This document shows, in pieces, positions 10,106 through 21,117 of a DNA stretch of 64,000 bases (positions within the stretch are counted from its first letter, which is position 1; each line of letters opens with the position of its first letter). The DNA comes from Anaspis maculata (lineage: Eukaryota > Arthropoda > Insecta > Coleoptera > Scraptiidae). The notes beneath the pieces are model-generated. The model was not told the origin of the DNA, did no database searches, and worked only from the letters and a program-made list of their open reading frames with translations. Made by a program: the position numbers and the translations under genes. The DNA is taken from positions 55,301,416 through 55,365,415 of the forward strand of contig OX421966.1 of NCBI GenBank assembly GCA_949128115.1, given 5' to 3'.

Positions 10106-13100
10106 ATGGCCGAGTTGACTCGAACAAGCGGAACGAACGGCACCATCGACTGGTTGCTGGGATCCGACAGGATGCGTTCCCCTCCTAGGGGACGCCGCGG
10201 GGACGGTGACGGCCCCCCTGCTCCTCAGCAGAGGGGCGGCCGCGCCTCCTCGTCACCCACGTTTTGGACATCGACAATGCGAAGACGACGACGACGACCT
10301 GCTGCTGCTGCAGGCGAGAAGCATTTTTGACAACGTCGAAGGGGGCTCGCTGTACGAGCTGCTCGAGAGGACGCAGGTCGAAGGTCCGTGGCCGACGGAC
10401 CATCCGCTGCCGCTGCCCGACTGGGCGTCCGGCTCCAGCAGGGCCTACCAGCTGGACGGACTGACCCAGTACGAGAAGCTGGCCGGGCGGATCGAAATGC
10501 ACGTCCAGAGGCTTCTGGAGGATCACAACTACAACACCGTCGGCAACTTCTTGAGCTTGTACGAGGCGTATAAGCAGAAAGCATCGACCGACTTCTACGA
10601 CCATTTCAGAAAGTACGTGTCATTGTTGTTGTGTTTTTATGCCTTTATTTATTATTGCTGCGTTCTTAGACTAGTTGCGTCGCTCGCTGACTCACTAATT
10701 TGCACAAAGAAAATCCAAGAAGCTCTTTGTGACGTCACATACGATTATGCAACAATCACATGTGTTTGGGTTTTTCAACTAGTCACCAGATTAGTTGATT
10801 TGAACTCTAATCACAATTTGTCATGGCCTCTTTTGTGTACTGGTTTCATTCGCGACCAATCAAGTTGCGATTAAGCGCGTTAATTAATTGATCTTAGTGA
10901 ACATTGGCATGGCAACATATACGAATTAGGTTTTACAGATGGTGTCTGTAAGTTTTTACAGCCTTTTTTTTGGCTTGATTTTTGGTAATGGCAGCCAACC
11001 GTTTGTAGCTTTTGCCAAGCTGCCAATGAAATGTTATTTCTGACTTTGCGAGTTTGCAAACTTCGCAGTAAGTCCATTTTGGAGAAAGTTCAAAATTTTG
11101 TTACTAATCATTCTTGAGAGCTTGTCCCACGTCTGATGACTGTCAAGTAATTAGAACACACTAGTTTGTAGACTATAATAATATTATATTTTTTCTTGAC
11201 AGTGTTTGCTTTGTATAGTAAACAAAACCAAGTGATATCTGAACCAGGCCGCGATAAAACCAACAGTACTTTACACACTTTAACAAGTTAGCACAATGTC
11301 GAAAAAAGTCCGAAATCCCACGAACTTTGAAGCGAATTTCTTACAACGGCGCTTTTTTTTCGTTTAGAGCTCATTGCTCGTTCTCTCAAATATGTCCGAA
11401 CTGCAGATAATAAGAGTCTTACACCCGAGGAAATTGATTTCGTCAAATAACATAAACACAAGAATTCCCTCGAGGTTTCCCGAGAGTCCACAAGAATGTC
11501 CAACCAAAAATATAACTTACTTTTTGGGAAATGACCCCACGCATCCTGCTTTTCGAATCGCTCTTCCCTTCTTTGCTACCCATGCTCCTTTTCCCACCAT
11601 CATTTTGCCCTGACTTTCACTCATGTCTACCCTACACTCTTTGTCTATCCTTCCTATTGACCTTGCACTCTGCTTTACTCTATCAAATACTCGGTTTGCC
11701 CACGTTCTTTTCCAGATCATTTGCTGCATTCTTCATATATTCTATTGAGAAATATCTTCCCTTAGCCACATCCATGTTACGCAAAGATATCTGCGTTATT
11801 GACTTGATCTGACCAGATCTCACTCATCAACATTCAACTTACCAGATCTCATTCACCAACATTTGCATCGTTACCATAAACTAGACAGCATTCTTAGAAC
11901 ACACCAAAAACTGGAAAATGTATTTCAGTAATTTTATAGACAGAATCCCAAAAGACATTATCTCAAAAACCTAAAATTCCTTGAACAAAATTTCTTAAGG
12001 CGGTGACTCTATCATTGATGTCGACAAGTTTAGTGTCATGTTTCCGACGATGCAAAATTCTTTCATTCTAGACCATCTTCTTTTTTATAAATTTAATTAT
12101 TTAGAATGGAACAAAACAAAACAGGTGTCCAAGATATTGGGTCATATGCGTAAAAACGAAGTATTTGCTCATACTTCGGTTTTAGAGGAGTTGCTGAGTA
12201 AAATTTGCTTAGAAACTCCTGCAAAATCGGAGAATGAGTAGATACTCCGCTATTATGTATATGACTCATTGCGTTAGTAGGTACTGCATGATCAAATACT
12301 TTCTTACTCAAGGGAGGCTGTGGTCCTGGCCATTGGCAGGCAAACGAGGCTGATTTTGGTCAGGCCACAGCCTCCATTGAGTAAGAAAGTTTTTGATCAT
12401 ATGGTATTTTCATAGCGAGAAAAGAGCAATATGCAAAAAATATGTATTTTTCAAGTCTTGCATAGACAAAGAAAAAACATTTGTTTTCATATTGTGACAG
12501 CTGGAGTCGCCGCCTTGAAGTAAAGAAATCTCAAGCAAAAAATCTCAGAGAAACATCTCTTAACGGTCAGAGATGGGAACCGGAGCCTCAAATTGGTTCC
12601 ACACTTGGCGGCTACACGCAAATCACTTCGGAAAAATTGTCTTAAAAAGTAGCACGGCCGAAATAATGAATTTAGTGAAATGAAAATACTTTTTGATGGC
12701 GTCTTCCGTACCTAGATCAACAAGGAATCTTGAGTAGAAGTCACAGGTTTTGTCACTGTAAATTTGTATTGAATGTGGCCGCCAAGTGCAACATCACCAA
12801 CTAATTTTCCGCTATTGCAAGCTGAAACCCAAAACGAAATTAGTACTGTAGCAAAACCGAAATGCAACGACCACTTGTTTCGTTGCAGCAAATTGTCTCT
12901 GCGATCTTCTGTTCTTGAGATTTCGTCCTAGAGAGATGACGCTGGTGATTCTATTGTTCTAAAGATTTTGCCGTGAAGGGTAAAGTCACGCAGACTTTGT
13001 ATTTTTTTGAGACTTAGTTATTCTTCCACGAAAAACACCATCACCTGATGGTTGCGATTCCAGTTGCAATGTCTTAACTACCGTCAGACTTAATTTACGC

Positions 13101-15004
13101 CTTTATTTTATCGACTTCAACATTACACCATCACTTCAACTGACCAGACCTCACTCACTATTACATGCGCATCGTTACCACGATCCAACCGTCCGGTTTC
13201 ATACAAACATTCACAAAACACGGAAAACGACACCACTTACCTGAATCCTATGTCCATCGATCCACCATCGGTCGTTGTACCTCATTTACTCATTGTAACA
13301 GAGAAGAGCTCGCCGACCACGTTATTATTTGCCTCGTTATTTGCATACCAGTGAAAGTCAGCATTCTGCTGGATCAAATGTTGAAACAAAACTGGCGGCC
13401 TCTTCTCTGTTCAAATGATTCTTGCTAACTTGTACTCCGATGGATCAACTCCACTGCGCCCCTGGGCACAACGGAGTAGTAAGGCCGCCAAGCGGCCCGA
13501 TCAAAGCTAGTCGTTAACCTTGAGTAATTAGGTGCATATTTGCCTAAATAAAAGACCTTGACAAAGCATCTAAGCCACTCGTCCACCAACAGTCGTTCTG
13601 GTTAACTTGCTGCGCCTTTGGCGCAACGGAGTTTGAGTCCGTGGGTCACGAGCGATGTCCGGTCACGAAAGCTAGTTAAAAGTCATGCGACACAATTTTG
13701 CATGGTGGATCTTTTGAAAAACGACCCTTATTCTTTGCTTACAGCTACACGCCTCCGATAACATCGGCCCACCACACCTGCGTCGGCCTAGCCCTGGAAC
13801 TGTGGAACCGCCTGCACCACCTGGACTCGGCCTTTCCTGAACTCAGTCGCCACCTTTTCCTCGTCTCTTGCGAGGAAAACATCGAAGCCCTCAATGAGTA
13901 CACGAGTGATCGCCTGGACGTCGCGGCCTACGACCTGGAAAAGGAACACGTCCTGCTGTGCCTCAAGTTCGAAATCAACGGCCGCTATGGCCTGCTGCTG
14001 TGCGACCCCGGCTACCACGTCGGTCGCGTCGTCACCATCATGCACGACAGGGCCTACCCGAACACCGGCTGGTTCATCCAGAGCGAAGAGAGCGGCATCC
14101 GCAAGGAGTACAACTACCAGTTCTCGCCGCTCAACGACAAGTTCGTCGAGTGGGACGAAAAGACCACCAGGAACGGCGTGCAGGAGGCGTTCACCGGCCT
14201 GATTTACGTCGCGCGGCCCTACCTGACGGCCGTCGACGTGACGGAGAGGAGAAACCTGGTGTACAACTTCAGGAGCTTGCTGAGCAGGGACCAGAAGGGG
14301 CACCTGATAGCGGGCGTGTACTTCAAGGTGAAGGAGAATTGCGACGAGTTCAGCATATTCTACCAGGACATGGGCAAGCAGCGGCTCAAGATGAAGTTCT
14401 CGACGTTACTCAACCCTTTCGAGGTTAGTTTTAAAAGTGTCTACTCATAGCTTCCAGTGACGAACTGCCGACCGCGTTATAACCAATTGTGCTACAAACG
14501 CGGAAGCCAGGAAGCTGCAAATCAACCTGAAAGTTTTTTTTTATGTTCGACTGCGCCATTTGTGCCTTAGAGCTCAATTTCAAATCCGAATCCGGTTGTA
14601 TTTGATAATTTGCATCGGCGCAGCTTTGCACCACCCGACTTGAATTTGAGCCATAAGTCACCAGACAATCGCTGCAGCATTTATTATTCCCGTAATTATA
14701 ATTTTCAATTTGGCAACCACTTACTTTGGCAACAAACGTCTGAAAAATAAATTTGGAGCAAACAACATATTATTAATACCTAAACGGGTGTTTCATTGTG
14801 CGCATTTCAATAAATCATTTTCATTTGCAGGTGTCTGAAAAATCGCTAAACATCATCACGATCTGCAACGACCAGCTGAACCTGGCCGAGGGAAGCTTAC
14901 TGGACATGCTGAAACGCGTCGGGCACTTGCTGAACGACAAGGCTTACCTGCGTCAGCTCTTGGACGTCAACAAGAACATCAACACCATGTCGGCAAACAA
15001 CTAG
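10106..15004 (+). CDS. three-exon gene, conserved-looking protein of unknown function
   Basis: Three exons join in frame: an open stretch up to 10612, then 13745-14423, then 14831-15004 with stop TAG. Junctions are AA|GTACGT to TTACAG|C (phase 2) and GAG|GTTAGT to TTTGCAG|GTG (phase 0). The product is about 450 residues. It starts with an acidic D5 run and LLLLQARSIFDNVEGG; the centre holds HHTCVGLALELWNRL, then CDPGYHVGRVV and ARPYLTAVDVTERRNLVYNF. The single Cys in HTCVG and the His in GYHVGR could be a thiol-hydrolase or acyltransferase-type pair, but that is inference only. Exons are markedly GC-richer than their surroundings. The 5' end is unresolved: in the coding frame the open stretch starts at 10119 without ATG, while the best ATG (10106, MAELTRTSG) is in another frame. 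Confidence 0.75.
10119..10612 (+). CDS. unknown-function gene, first recognised coding exon
   Basis: Open in the coding frame from just after a TGA at 10116. The end is set by the donor GTACGT at 10613. Convincing protein sequence starts near 10290 (DDDDDLLLLQARSIF). The region before that is GC-rich and open in all three frames, so the true start or an upstream exon cannot be placed. An acceptor-like TTTTGCAG at 9923-9930 may mark the 5' edge of the transcribed exon. Confidence 0.65.
10613..13744 (+). other. intron 1 of the unknown-function gene
   Basis: A 3.1 kb intron bounded by GTACGT and TTACAG. It contains the 117 bp hairpin at 12288-12404 and otherwise AT-rich sequence in which I see no exon. 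The open frames at 11374-11812 and 13165-13428 have no domain or splice support. Confidence 0.65.
12288..12404. repeat. hairpin element inside an intron
   Basis: ATGATCAAATACTTTCTTAC and the following AGGCTGTGG pair with CCACAGCCT and GTAAGAAAGTTTTTGATCAT. The arms are about 40 bp with a 30 bp loop, and the hairpin would be transcribed as part of the surrounding gene's intron. Confidence 0.6.
13745..14423 (+). CDS. unknown-function gene, exon 2
   Basis: 679 nt, phase 2 in and phase 0 out. It carries the best conserved-looking part of the protein, from YTPPITSAHHTCVG to STLLNPFE. GC content is high compared with the adjacent introns, which supports coding use. Confidence 0.8.
14424..14830 (+). 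other. intron 2 of the unknown-function gene
   Basis: 407 nt, GTTAGT to TTTGCAG, AT-rich with in-frame stops; no repeat stands out. Confidence 0.65.
14831..15004 (+). CDS. unknown-function gene, last exon
   Basis: 58 codons including the stop, starting VSEKSLNIITICND and ending NTMSANN. The frame continues exon 2 without adjustment. Confidence 0.8.
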   Translation: MSEKSLNIITICNDQLNLAEGSLLDMLKRVGHLLNDKAYLRQLLDVNKNINTMSANN

Positions 15005-15415
15005 TACATAGCAAATACAGATTTTAATTTAGTGTTCGCGTTCATTATTTTGTTGTTAGTTTGCGTCTGCCTTCTGTTCTGTTTCTCTACTTCAGGTTCT
15101 GACATGAAGTGCGTCAGTTTGCATAGACTGATTCACGTCTTAGGTATTTGTCTTTATGTATTTGTAGACATGTATTATTAGAACGTCATTTATTATCGTT
15201 GCTGCATTTTTTAATTGAAAATTATCACCTACTGGAAGCAACATGTAATCCTCTTAACTGGCATAATGTTTCATCACAATCCCACACACATATTAAAAGC
15301 CTTTTGTATACCCACCCACCCTATATTACTCCACCCCCACTTGTAAAGGGAATATTATAATAGGAATATTATTGTAGTCCTCCGTTTTCACTGTATTACT
15401 GCTATTGCTAGTAGA

Positions 15416-15421
15416 AATAAA
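15416..15421 (+). terminator. candidate polyadenylation signal
   Basis: AATAAA about 410 nt after the TAG stop of the three-exon gene, the first canonical hexamer in a plausible 3' UTR. Confidence 0.45.
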
Positions 15422-15429
15422 TAGAAGGA

Positions 15430-16035
15430 AGCTTATATCTGTCTTTTATTTATAACTCGATTTTATATTATTATACCTCGCACGAGAATTCTCATTTAGA
15501 AGCACGAAACTTTTCTCGCACAAGAAAAATTCCTCAAAATATGCAACATATCGCGGGTGACCAGGCAAATACTCCTTATCGGACAATTTTGTTGAAATTG
15601 AGTTTTTTAGCTGCATCGCGTTCTATATGTTCATATGCATGTCCTGGCAAAATATTTTATAGAACCAAATAAAAATCTGGTGAGGTAAAAAAGAAAAACA
15701 AAACCCTTTATCTGCTATCAGCCAGTAAAATTATTAATCGTTTTTAGATCCTACTGTAAGGCTAGCAGTAGATAGGAGTATTTACTAGAGCACCCGCGAA
15801 TACAATCAGTCGTTTACGTCTTTTGTAAAAACTTCAACTGACCAGACACTACCCACTGACATGTGTTTAGTTTATAACAAAACTTCCAGAGTTGAAGTTC
15901 TACAACAGCTGAAAAATGAGTTCTGCAGTACTGCCTTTGCCACCTGTCCACCATCAGTCGCTTTCGTTCTTGGCCAATTTCAAACCCCTCGCTAATCTCG
16001 CGACGGTTTCACTTAGATCCGGGCAAAGATCGTAA
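15430..16035. other. intergenic sequence, nothing recognised
   Basis: AT-rich sequence with no supported gene or clear inverted repeat. Confidence 0.45.
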
Positions 16036-17110
16036 CCATCACTTCTGGGCCCATTACATCACCTCTCCAGACCAGTCGGACCTCGAGTCGGACTTACCGA
16101 TAGCCGTGATGTGATGCTTGATGGTCGGTCCATCCAACCAAAGGAGCCGCCAAACGCTCGATCTGTCGGGACTTCGTCAGACCCCCAACGCAAGTACAGG
16201 GTGTTCACGATAAAATTCACCCCCCCCTCTAGGAGGTTCCCCTTTGAAATATTTTGGAAAACTAAAAACTTTTTCCCAACGATTTTTCCCAGGAATCTTG
16301 AATCAATCGTCTAAAAGTTTCTAATTGGTACCGTATACCTACAGGGTGTGATATGTAACTTTTTTATTTTAAATGCAACACCCTATATTTTATTCTGTGA
16401 TTTTGTGGATCTTTTTTTTCTGATTACAAATATATATGACACTTATGATTATTTTGACAAGTAATTTGTCAAAAAAATAATAAAATAGGTAGTCAAATAA
16501 TTTTGTTTCGCGGCAAGATGGCTTCGGTTTCTACAGTTCCCTGAAAAAAGAGTTATTCTCGCAGCATTTTGTCTGCAGAATTCAACTCTGCATGGATAAA
16601 TGGTCTAATTCGTCCCTAATACAGGGTGTCGCGTAATTTTTAATTTTCAACTCATTTGACTAGCTATTTTATTATTTTTTTGACAGCTTCCTTGTCAAAA
16701 CAAATCATAAACGTTATATATCTTTGTAATCAGAAAAAAAGGCTTCATCGAATGACGTAATAAAATATAGGGTGCGTCGAGGGGTGCGTCGTATTTTAAA
16801 TAAAAAAGTTACATGTCACACTCTGTATACGGTACCAATTGAAAACTTTTGGACGATTGATTCAAGATCCCTGGGAAAAATCGTTGGGAAAAAGTTCTTG
16901 GTTTTCCAAAATATCTCAAAGAGGAACCTCCTAGAGGGGGGGTGAATTTGATCGTGAACACTCGGTACCTATATTAATAGTAATACCCGGTGTCTACGCT
17001 AGTTCTTGACCAGCCCGTCCCTCGCCTACGCTGGAGCGGTCATCCTCTACACATTGCCGGTTGCAGGCGTAATAATCGGTGAGGTTTGTCCGAGGCCATC
17101 CGGGGGGGTG
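16036..17110 (+). repeat. dispersed repeat, copy 1, split by a foldback
   Basis: The left part near 16040-16190 (GGGCCCAT, CCAGACCAGTCGGA, TGATGGTCGGTC) and the right part near 16985-17105 (TTGCCGGTTGCAGGCGTAAT) match in order the continuous stretch at 45620-45890. The two halves are separated here only by the foldback at 16197-16965. Confidence 0.55.
16197..16965. mobile_element. foldback element of the CAGGGTG/TA group
   Basis: Ends CAGGGTGTTCACGAT and ATCGTGAACACTCGG are flanked by TA on both sides. Arms of about 300 bp remain complementary inward (for example GGAGGTTCCCCTTTG with its inverse, and TTGGTACCGTATAC with GTATACGGTACCAA). A further internal end-like motif, ATACAGGGTGTCG, occurs near 16619. 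No ORF of note. Confidence 0.75.
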
Positions 17111-18180
17111 GGAGGTATTTATCAGCTTGTTCAGCTTGCTGAGTTCATACACCAAGTTTAAGGCGTAAGGAGTAAGGCGTAACGCATACGGAGTTGTCCA
17201 ACTTATATCTTTCAACCTTGAAGTACAACCGTGTAACTCACAAAGAGATATACGCAACGATAATCTATAAAACGATGTATTTGAATAAAGGCGGGAGAAA
17301 CCAACCGATTACAGATTCAGCCCAGTCCAAGAGGAAATAAGCGCGAAACCAACCAGACCAATGGGAAAATCGAACCACTAGAGGAGCAAGAGTATAATCA
17401 ATTTCACGGCTATCTGCATTAGAGCAAGCTATGGAAAAATTATTTTTTGTTGGTAGGAATGAGTAGGAATCCATAACCGTCGTCGCAGATAGTTTGTGTA
17501 AATGTGGTATGTGAAAAGGTTAGGTATTGTGGCAGATGTCACCCGTCGCGCGGTGTGATGCACATCAAGTCTAAATGTTTAGTTTTATTGGGGAAAACAG
17601 ATAAACACGTGTTCCTCGGAGTGTAAATTTGCTGGACACCGTCTTCACAGGTTGGTGGCTCTTTACTTGTGCTTTGGTAGTGGCGGCCAGTGAGCCAGTG
17701 TGTTAAGAGCTTTGGCTAGTGGGTATAGGCAACCAGTTATACAGGCTCTAACTCATTTTCCTCGGTGGCACTTAATTAAGCAATTAATTTAAGTTTTGTT
17801 TAAGAATTTATTGTTTGAGGATTAAGTTGCTCCTTCGCTATTTGACTTTCGTCACATAAGAATAGTAATTATTGTTTTTAAAACGTTATGGGAGCCATAA
17901 ACATACCAGAGTTATGGTATAGACATTACATGAATTATTTTAGGAATATTGAGCAAAAAAAATCGCGATAATATATACCACGAAAGGTTATTTTCACAAA
18001 ATAGCAAAAGCTGTTCTACATTACCGTGAGGTGCTGCCACAGCCACATGTACTCATCACCCTCAGCAGGGCCCGGCGTTGTTGCCGCAATGACTATAAAA
18101 TGACAGTCGGGAACTGTCACTCGTCACTGTCAATGTCAGTGTTTATTATTGTTGTAAAATTCGGGAACTTGTGTGTTGTA
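17110..18180. other. intergenic sequence with one long dispersed repeat
   Basis: The only clear feature is the repeat at 17394-17706 that pairs with 25811-26132. The rest is unassigned. Confidence 0.45.
17394..17706 (+). repeat. dispersed repeat, inverted partner at 25811-26132
   Basis: From TCAATTTCACGGCTATCTGC to the end CCAGTGTGTTAA this stretch is highly similar (about 90 percent by eye) to the reverse complement of 25811-26132. Shared landmarks include AGCAAGCTATGGAAAAATTA, GTCACCCGTCGCGCGGTG and GTGGCGGCCAGTGAGCC. The copies are 8.1 kb apart in opposite orientation. No coding frame is conserved between them. Confidence 0.75.
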
Positions 18181-18187
18181 TTTGCAG

Positions 18188-18660
18188 ATTGCTTGAGTAT
18201 CACTTTTCTAATCTCCAATTCATCTATACCGTGGTTCATGCCCAAAAGGTGAGTTTTATCTTCAGCAAGTACTTACCAAATCTTGTTATGAATGAATCCC
18301 GGAAAAGAGAGGTTAAGTAGCTTTTTTTCTAGATGAAGGAAAAAGGAATAAGATACCTAGAGGATATCCCTGTTGCAATCAAGGAGGTTGCAATATACAA
18401 ATGCAGACTTTTATCAGCAGCGTATAAAAAAATTTCTGCCCCGCTGCTCCTGCTGATCTGAAAAATCTCTTCGTAAAATGGGACCCCGACTACAAAACAG
18501 ACCTGGCCAGCCAAGTAGGTCTATTGATGAAAACCTATTTGTTCACCGACGGAAAGGCGTGTTCCCACTCAACCTCACAACAAAGGAACAAAATAGAAAT
18601 AGTTTCAGTTTTCAAAAACAAAGTTTTGGTACGGTGATCAAAACATCGCAATGTACTGTC
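18188..18660 (+). pseudogene. gene-like remnant with an intron and a one-base frame break
   Basis: A 61 nt segment (18188-18248) sits between an acceptor-like TATTTGCAG and a donor AAG|GTGAGT. It joins in frame to a second segment starting at 18333 after TTTTTTCTAG and encoding MKEKGIRYLEDIPVAIKEV. That frame stays open to about 18440 and hits a stop. The adjacent frame immediately continues with PADLKNLFVKWDPDYKTDL and runs to about 18660. A single missing base in the CCCC run near 18440 would explain the break. The composition looks like real protein, but I do not recognise the family. Confidence 0.4.
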
Positions 18661-19068
18661 ATTTTCAACGAGTTACCGAGTGCTTTCAGATGTAATATCA
18701 GGTGTGTTTTGCGTTTAATTTTTGGTGCAACTTTGGTGGTTCACGTGAGTTTTTGTCTCAGCTTACCTATTAGTAAAAACAATTTCCTTGACCACAGTTT
18801 TGTTTGACGGGCATCAACATGCACTTGACAACTACTGAATCAGGCTATTTGAATCTGATGATAACTGACCGCTAAGAAACAGCAGGAGAAGGCTCTTTCT
18901 CTTGCTAAAGTAGCGTAGTGTATTATTGCTCGACTTGCTCGATTAATAGATTTGATGACTCTTACCATCAGTTTTAATTTTTTTTTGTCAGTTATGTTTC
19001 CGGCTAGGTTTTTGAAAACTTAAACACAAAACATGTGATTTTTTGGGGGGATTCATGTTTAAGTTATA

Positions 19069-19917
19069 CGGGGTGTTTCACCGATGATAGCAAAAAATTC
19101 AACTGTGTGTAGATTTCGTCAAAATACGACGAAAACCTATAGGTATACCATTTTGCAAAGTTCAGCCTAATAACGAAGATACACCCCTTGAAAGTTTACT
19201 TTTTCGGATTTCAAAAATTTGTAACCTGAAAACGTTTTTACAAAATTAGCTTAAATTCAGCATAATCTGGATATCAACATTATCTATCAAGGTTTTTTTT
19301 ATTTTTCTTTGAAATACACCACAAATTATGGACTTCTTTGGCCAACCGGTTTCGCCGTTAAGCATCGTCAGGGTTGAGAAGTGACAACTTGTGCTATTTA
19401 TACTCATGGTTGGCCAAAGAAGTCCATAATTTGTGGTGTAATTCAAAGAAAAATAAAAAAATCCTTTACTGTCACAACACCACTACACCACTCTGAGAAG
19501 GATGGAGAAATTTTTCCAATTTATTATCTATCAACCTGCCAAATTTTGGAAGAATCCAACCAGTAGCGTAGAAGTTATAGGGGGGGGGGGGCACCTTCAC
19601 CTTAAGTCAACTTTCGTTCCGATGCTTCCAAAGTATTGACCCCTGTAACTCCTACGCTAAGTCACTGGTTGGATCCTTTCAAAATTTGACAGGTCGGTAG
19701 GTGGTTTCGACAAACCAGTCTATGGTGAATTTAAGAAAATCTCGTCAAGAAGTTCTTGAGTTACAAATTTTTGAAATTCGAAAAAAGTGAACTTTGAAAG
19801 ACTGTATCCTCGTCATTGGGCCGAACATTGCAAAATGGTATACATATAGGTTTTCGCCATATTTTGACGAGATCTAATCACAGTTAAATTTTTTGCTATC
19901 ATCGCTGAAACGCTCTG
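19069..19917. mobile_element. foldback element, CAGGGTG-like group, with a nested insert
   Basis: Left end CGGGGTGTTTCACCGATGAT and right end ATCATCGCTGAAACGCTCTG are inverted, flanked by TA. The arms share AGCAAAAAATTCAACTGTG and AAACCTATAGG blocks. A second, unrelated inverted repeat is nested at about 19290-19470. The same outer arm sequences recur at 36011-38140. Confidence 0.75.
19290..19470. mobile_element. nested inverted-repeat element
   Basis: The run ending ACCACAAATTATGGACTTC and TTTGGCCAACC near 19318-19350 is mirrored by GGTTGGCCAAA and GAAGTCCATAATTTGTGGTG near 19408-19440, extending out through an AAATAAAAAAA stretch. The related foldback at 36.0 kb has no such insert at this point of its arm. 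Confidence 0.6.
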
Positions 19918-20049
19918 TACAGTACAGGCTCCTGCAACAGTGCGTCGGGCTCTCCTAGCGCCCTTCCCTTACGAGATAGAGACAAAAGTATAATACATAA
20001 AATTATTGATTTGAAATGTTCTAACCAATGAAATCATTTTCAACTATGC

Positions 20050-21117
20050 AGGTGTTCCATTTTTGCGCTATAACAAAAACAAAGATTTTTTTAAATGAAA
20101 CGCCCCACTTTTGATTTCATTTTCTTGTTTAGCTTCTCAAGCTCTATCTTAAGCGTATTTTTGGTTTTTCAATTTGTGGCAGTGCTACCAACTTAAAAAA
20201 AAAATAATTTTTTTTGTAATTTCAAGGTTTGTTTTGAAAAATAGTAGGAGCTTTGTTTTTCTCAATCAAGGACTGAAATTTGGCACAACAATAGTCGAAT
20301 AGGAGATGAATAATTTCATGACAAAAAACTTCGGATTCAGTGATCAGGGTGTTCAGAATTTTTTTCGAACTTCGCAAATTTCAAAATGCCAGTCATTTAT
20401 TTCAAATAGAATGCTCCCTATTTTATTTCACCATTCGATAGCTTTTTTCTCCTCTTCCATTTTTACCAGAGGTACCCTACCTCTAAATTTGATATTTTCC
20501 GAGATAATCGATAATTTTTATAAAAAGTGCTATTTATTAAAATTTTCCACCCCGGGCAGGCCATGGTGATCATTAACAAATGTCTGATTGACACATTTTG
20601 CTTGGCTTGATGCTAAGAACAAGTTTTTTTTTATTGAATAGCTGCGTCAATTCCAATCTGAAGAAAATGCTCCAAAAAAAAAATTTCGTTGCGCGATGGA
20701 AAGGAGAAAATTCAAATTGAGCTTAGTAAAGCGGTTTTCTCTACTTCAAAAACCTTCAAACTGTCAAATTGAGAGTTGCGCTCATTTTGACATATGATTT
20801 TCTGTATCAGAACCTAGTAAGAACATAAAAAATCCAAATAAACGACAATTTTCATCAAAACTATCGATTATCTCTGGAATTATGAAATTTAGGGGTAAGG
20901 TATCTCTGGTAAAAATGTAAAAGGAAGAAAAAAGCTATCGAATGGTGAGATAAAAAGACGGCATTCTATTTGAAAAAAATGACCTATGACATTTTGAAAT
21001 TTGCGAAGTTCGTAAAAAATTTTGCACACCTGTATAATTGAACCTCAAGCACGCCCGCTCGAGAGTTGAAAAATCTTTGTTTTTGTTATAGTGCAAAAGT
21101 TGAACACCCTGTATAGT
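20050..21117. mobile_element. middle layer of the foldback nest
   Basis: Left CAGGTGTTCCATTTTTGCG with AACAAAAACAAAGA pairs with right TCTTTGTTTTTGTT and GCAAAAGTTGAACACCCTG. The ends carry the CAGGG/CACCCTG signature in slightly decayed form on the left. Confidence 0.65.
20343..21038. mobile_element. inner layer of the foldback nest
   Basis: Left CAGGGTGTTCAGAATTTTTT and CGAACTTCGCAAATTTC mirror right GAAATTTGCGAAGTTCG and AAAATTTTGCACACCTG. Arms exceed 200 bp (for instance AGGTACCCTACCTCTAAATT with its inverse near 20890). The ORF at 20306-20569 is arm sequence. Confidence 0.7.

Noticed and set aside
10185..10604. Minus-strand ORF of 139 codons opposite the first exon of the unknown-function gene
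   Set aside because: Antisense shadow of a GC-rich exon; the plus-strand frame is continued by splice-compatible exons.
13788..14303. Minus-strand ORF of 171 codons
   Set aside because: Antisense shadow of exon 2 of the same gene; it lacks splice partners.
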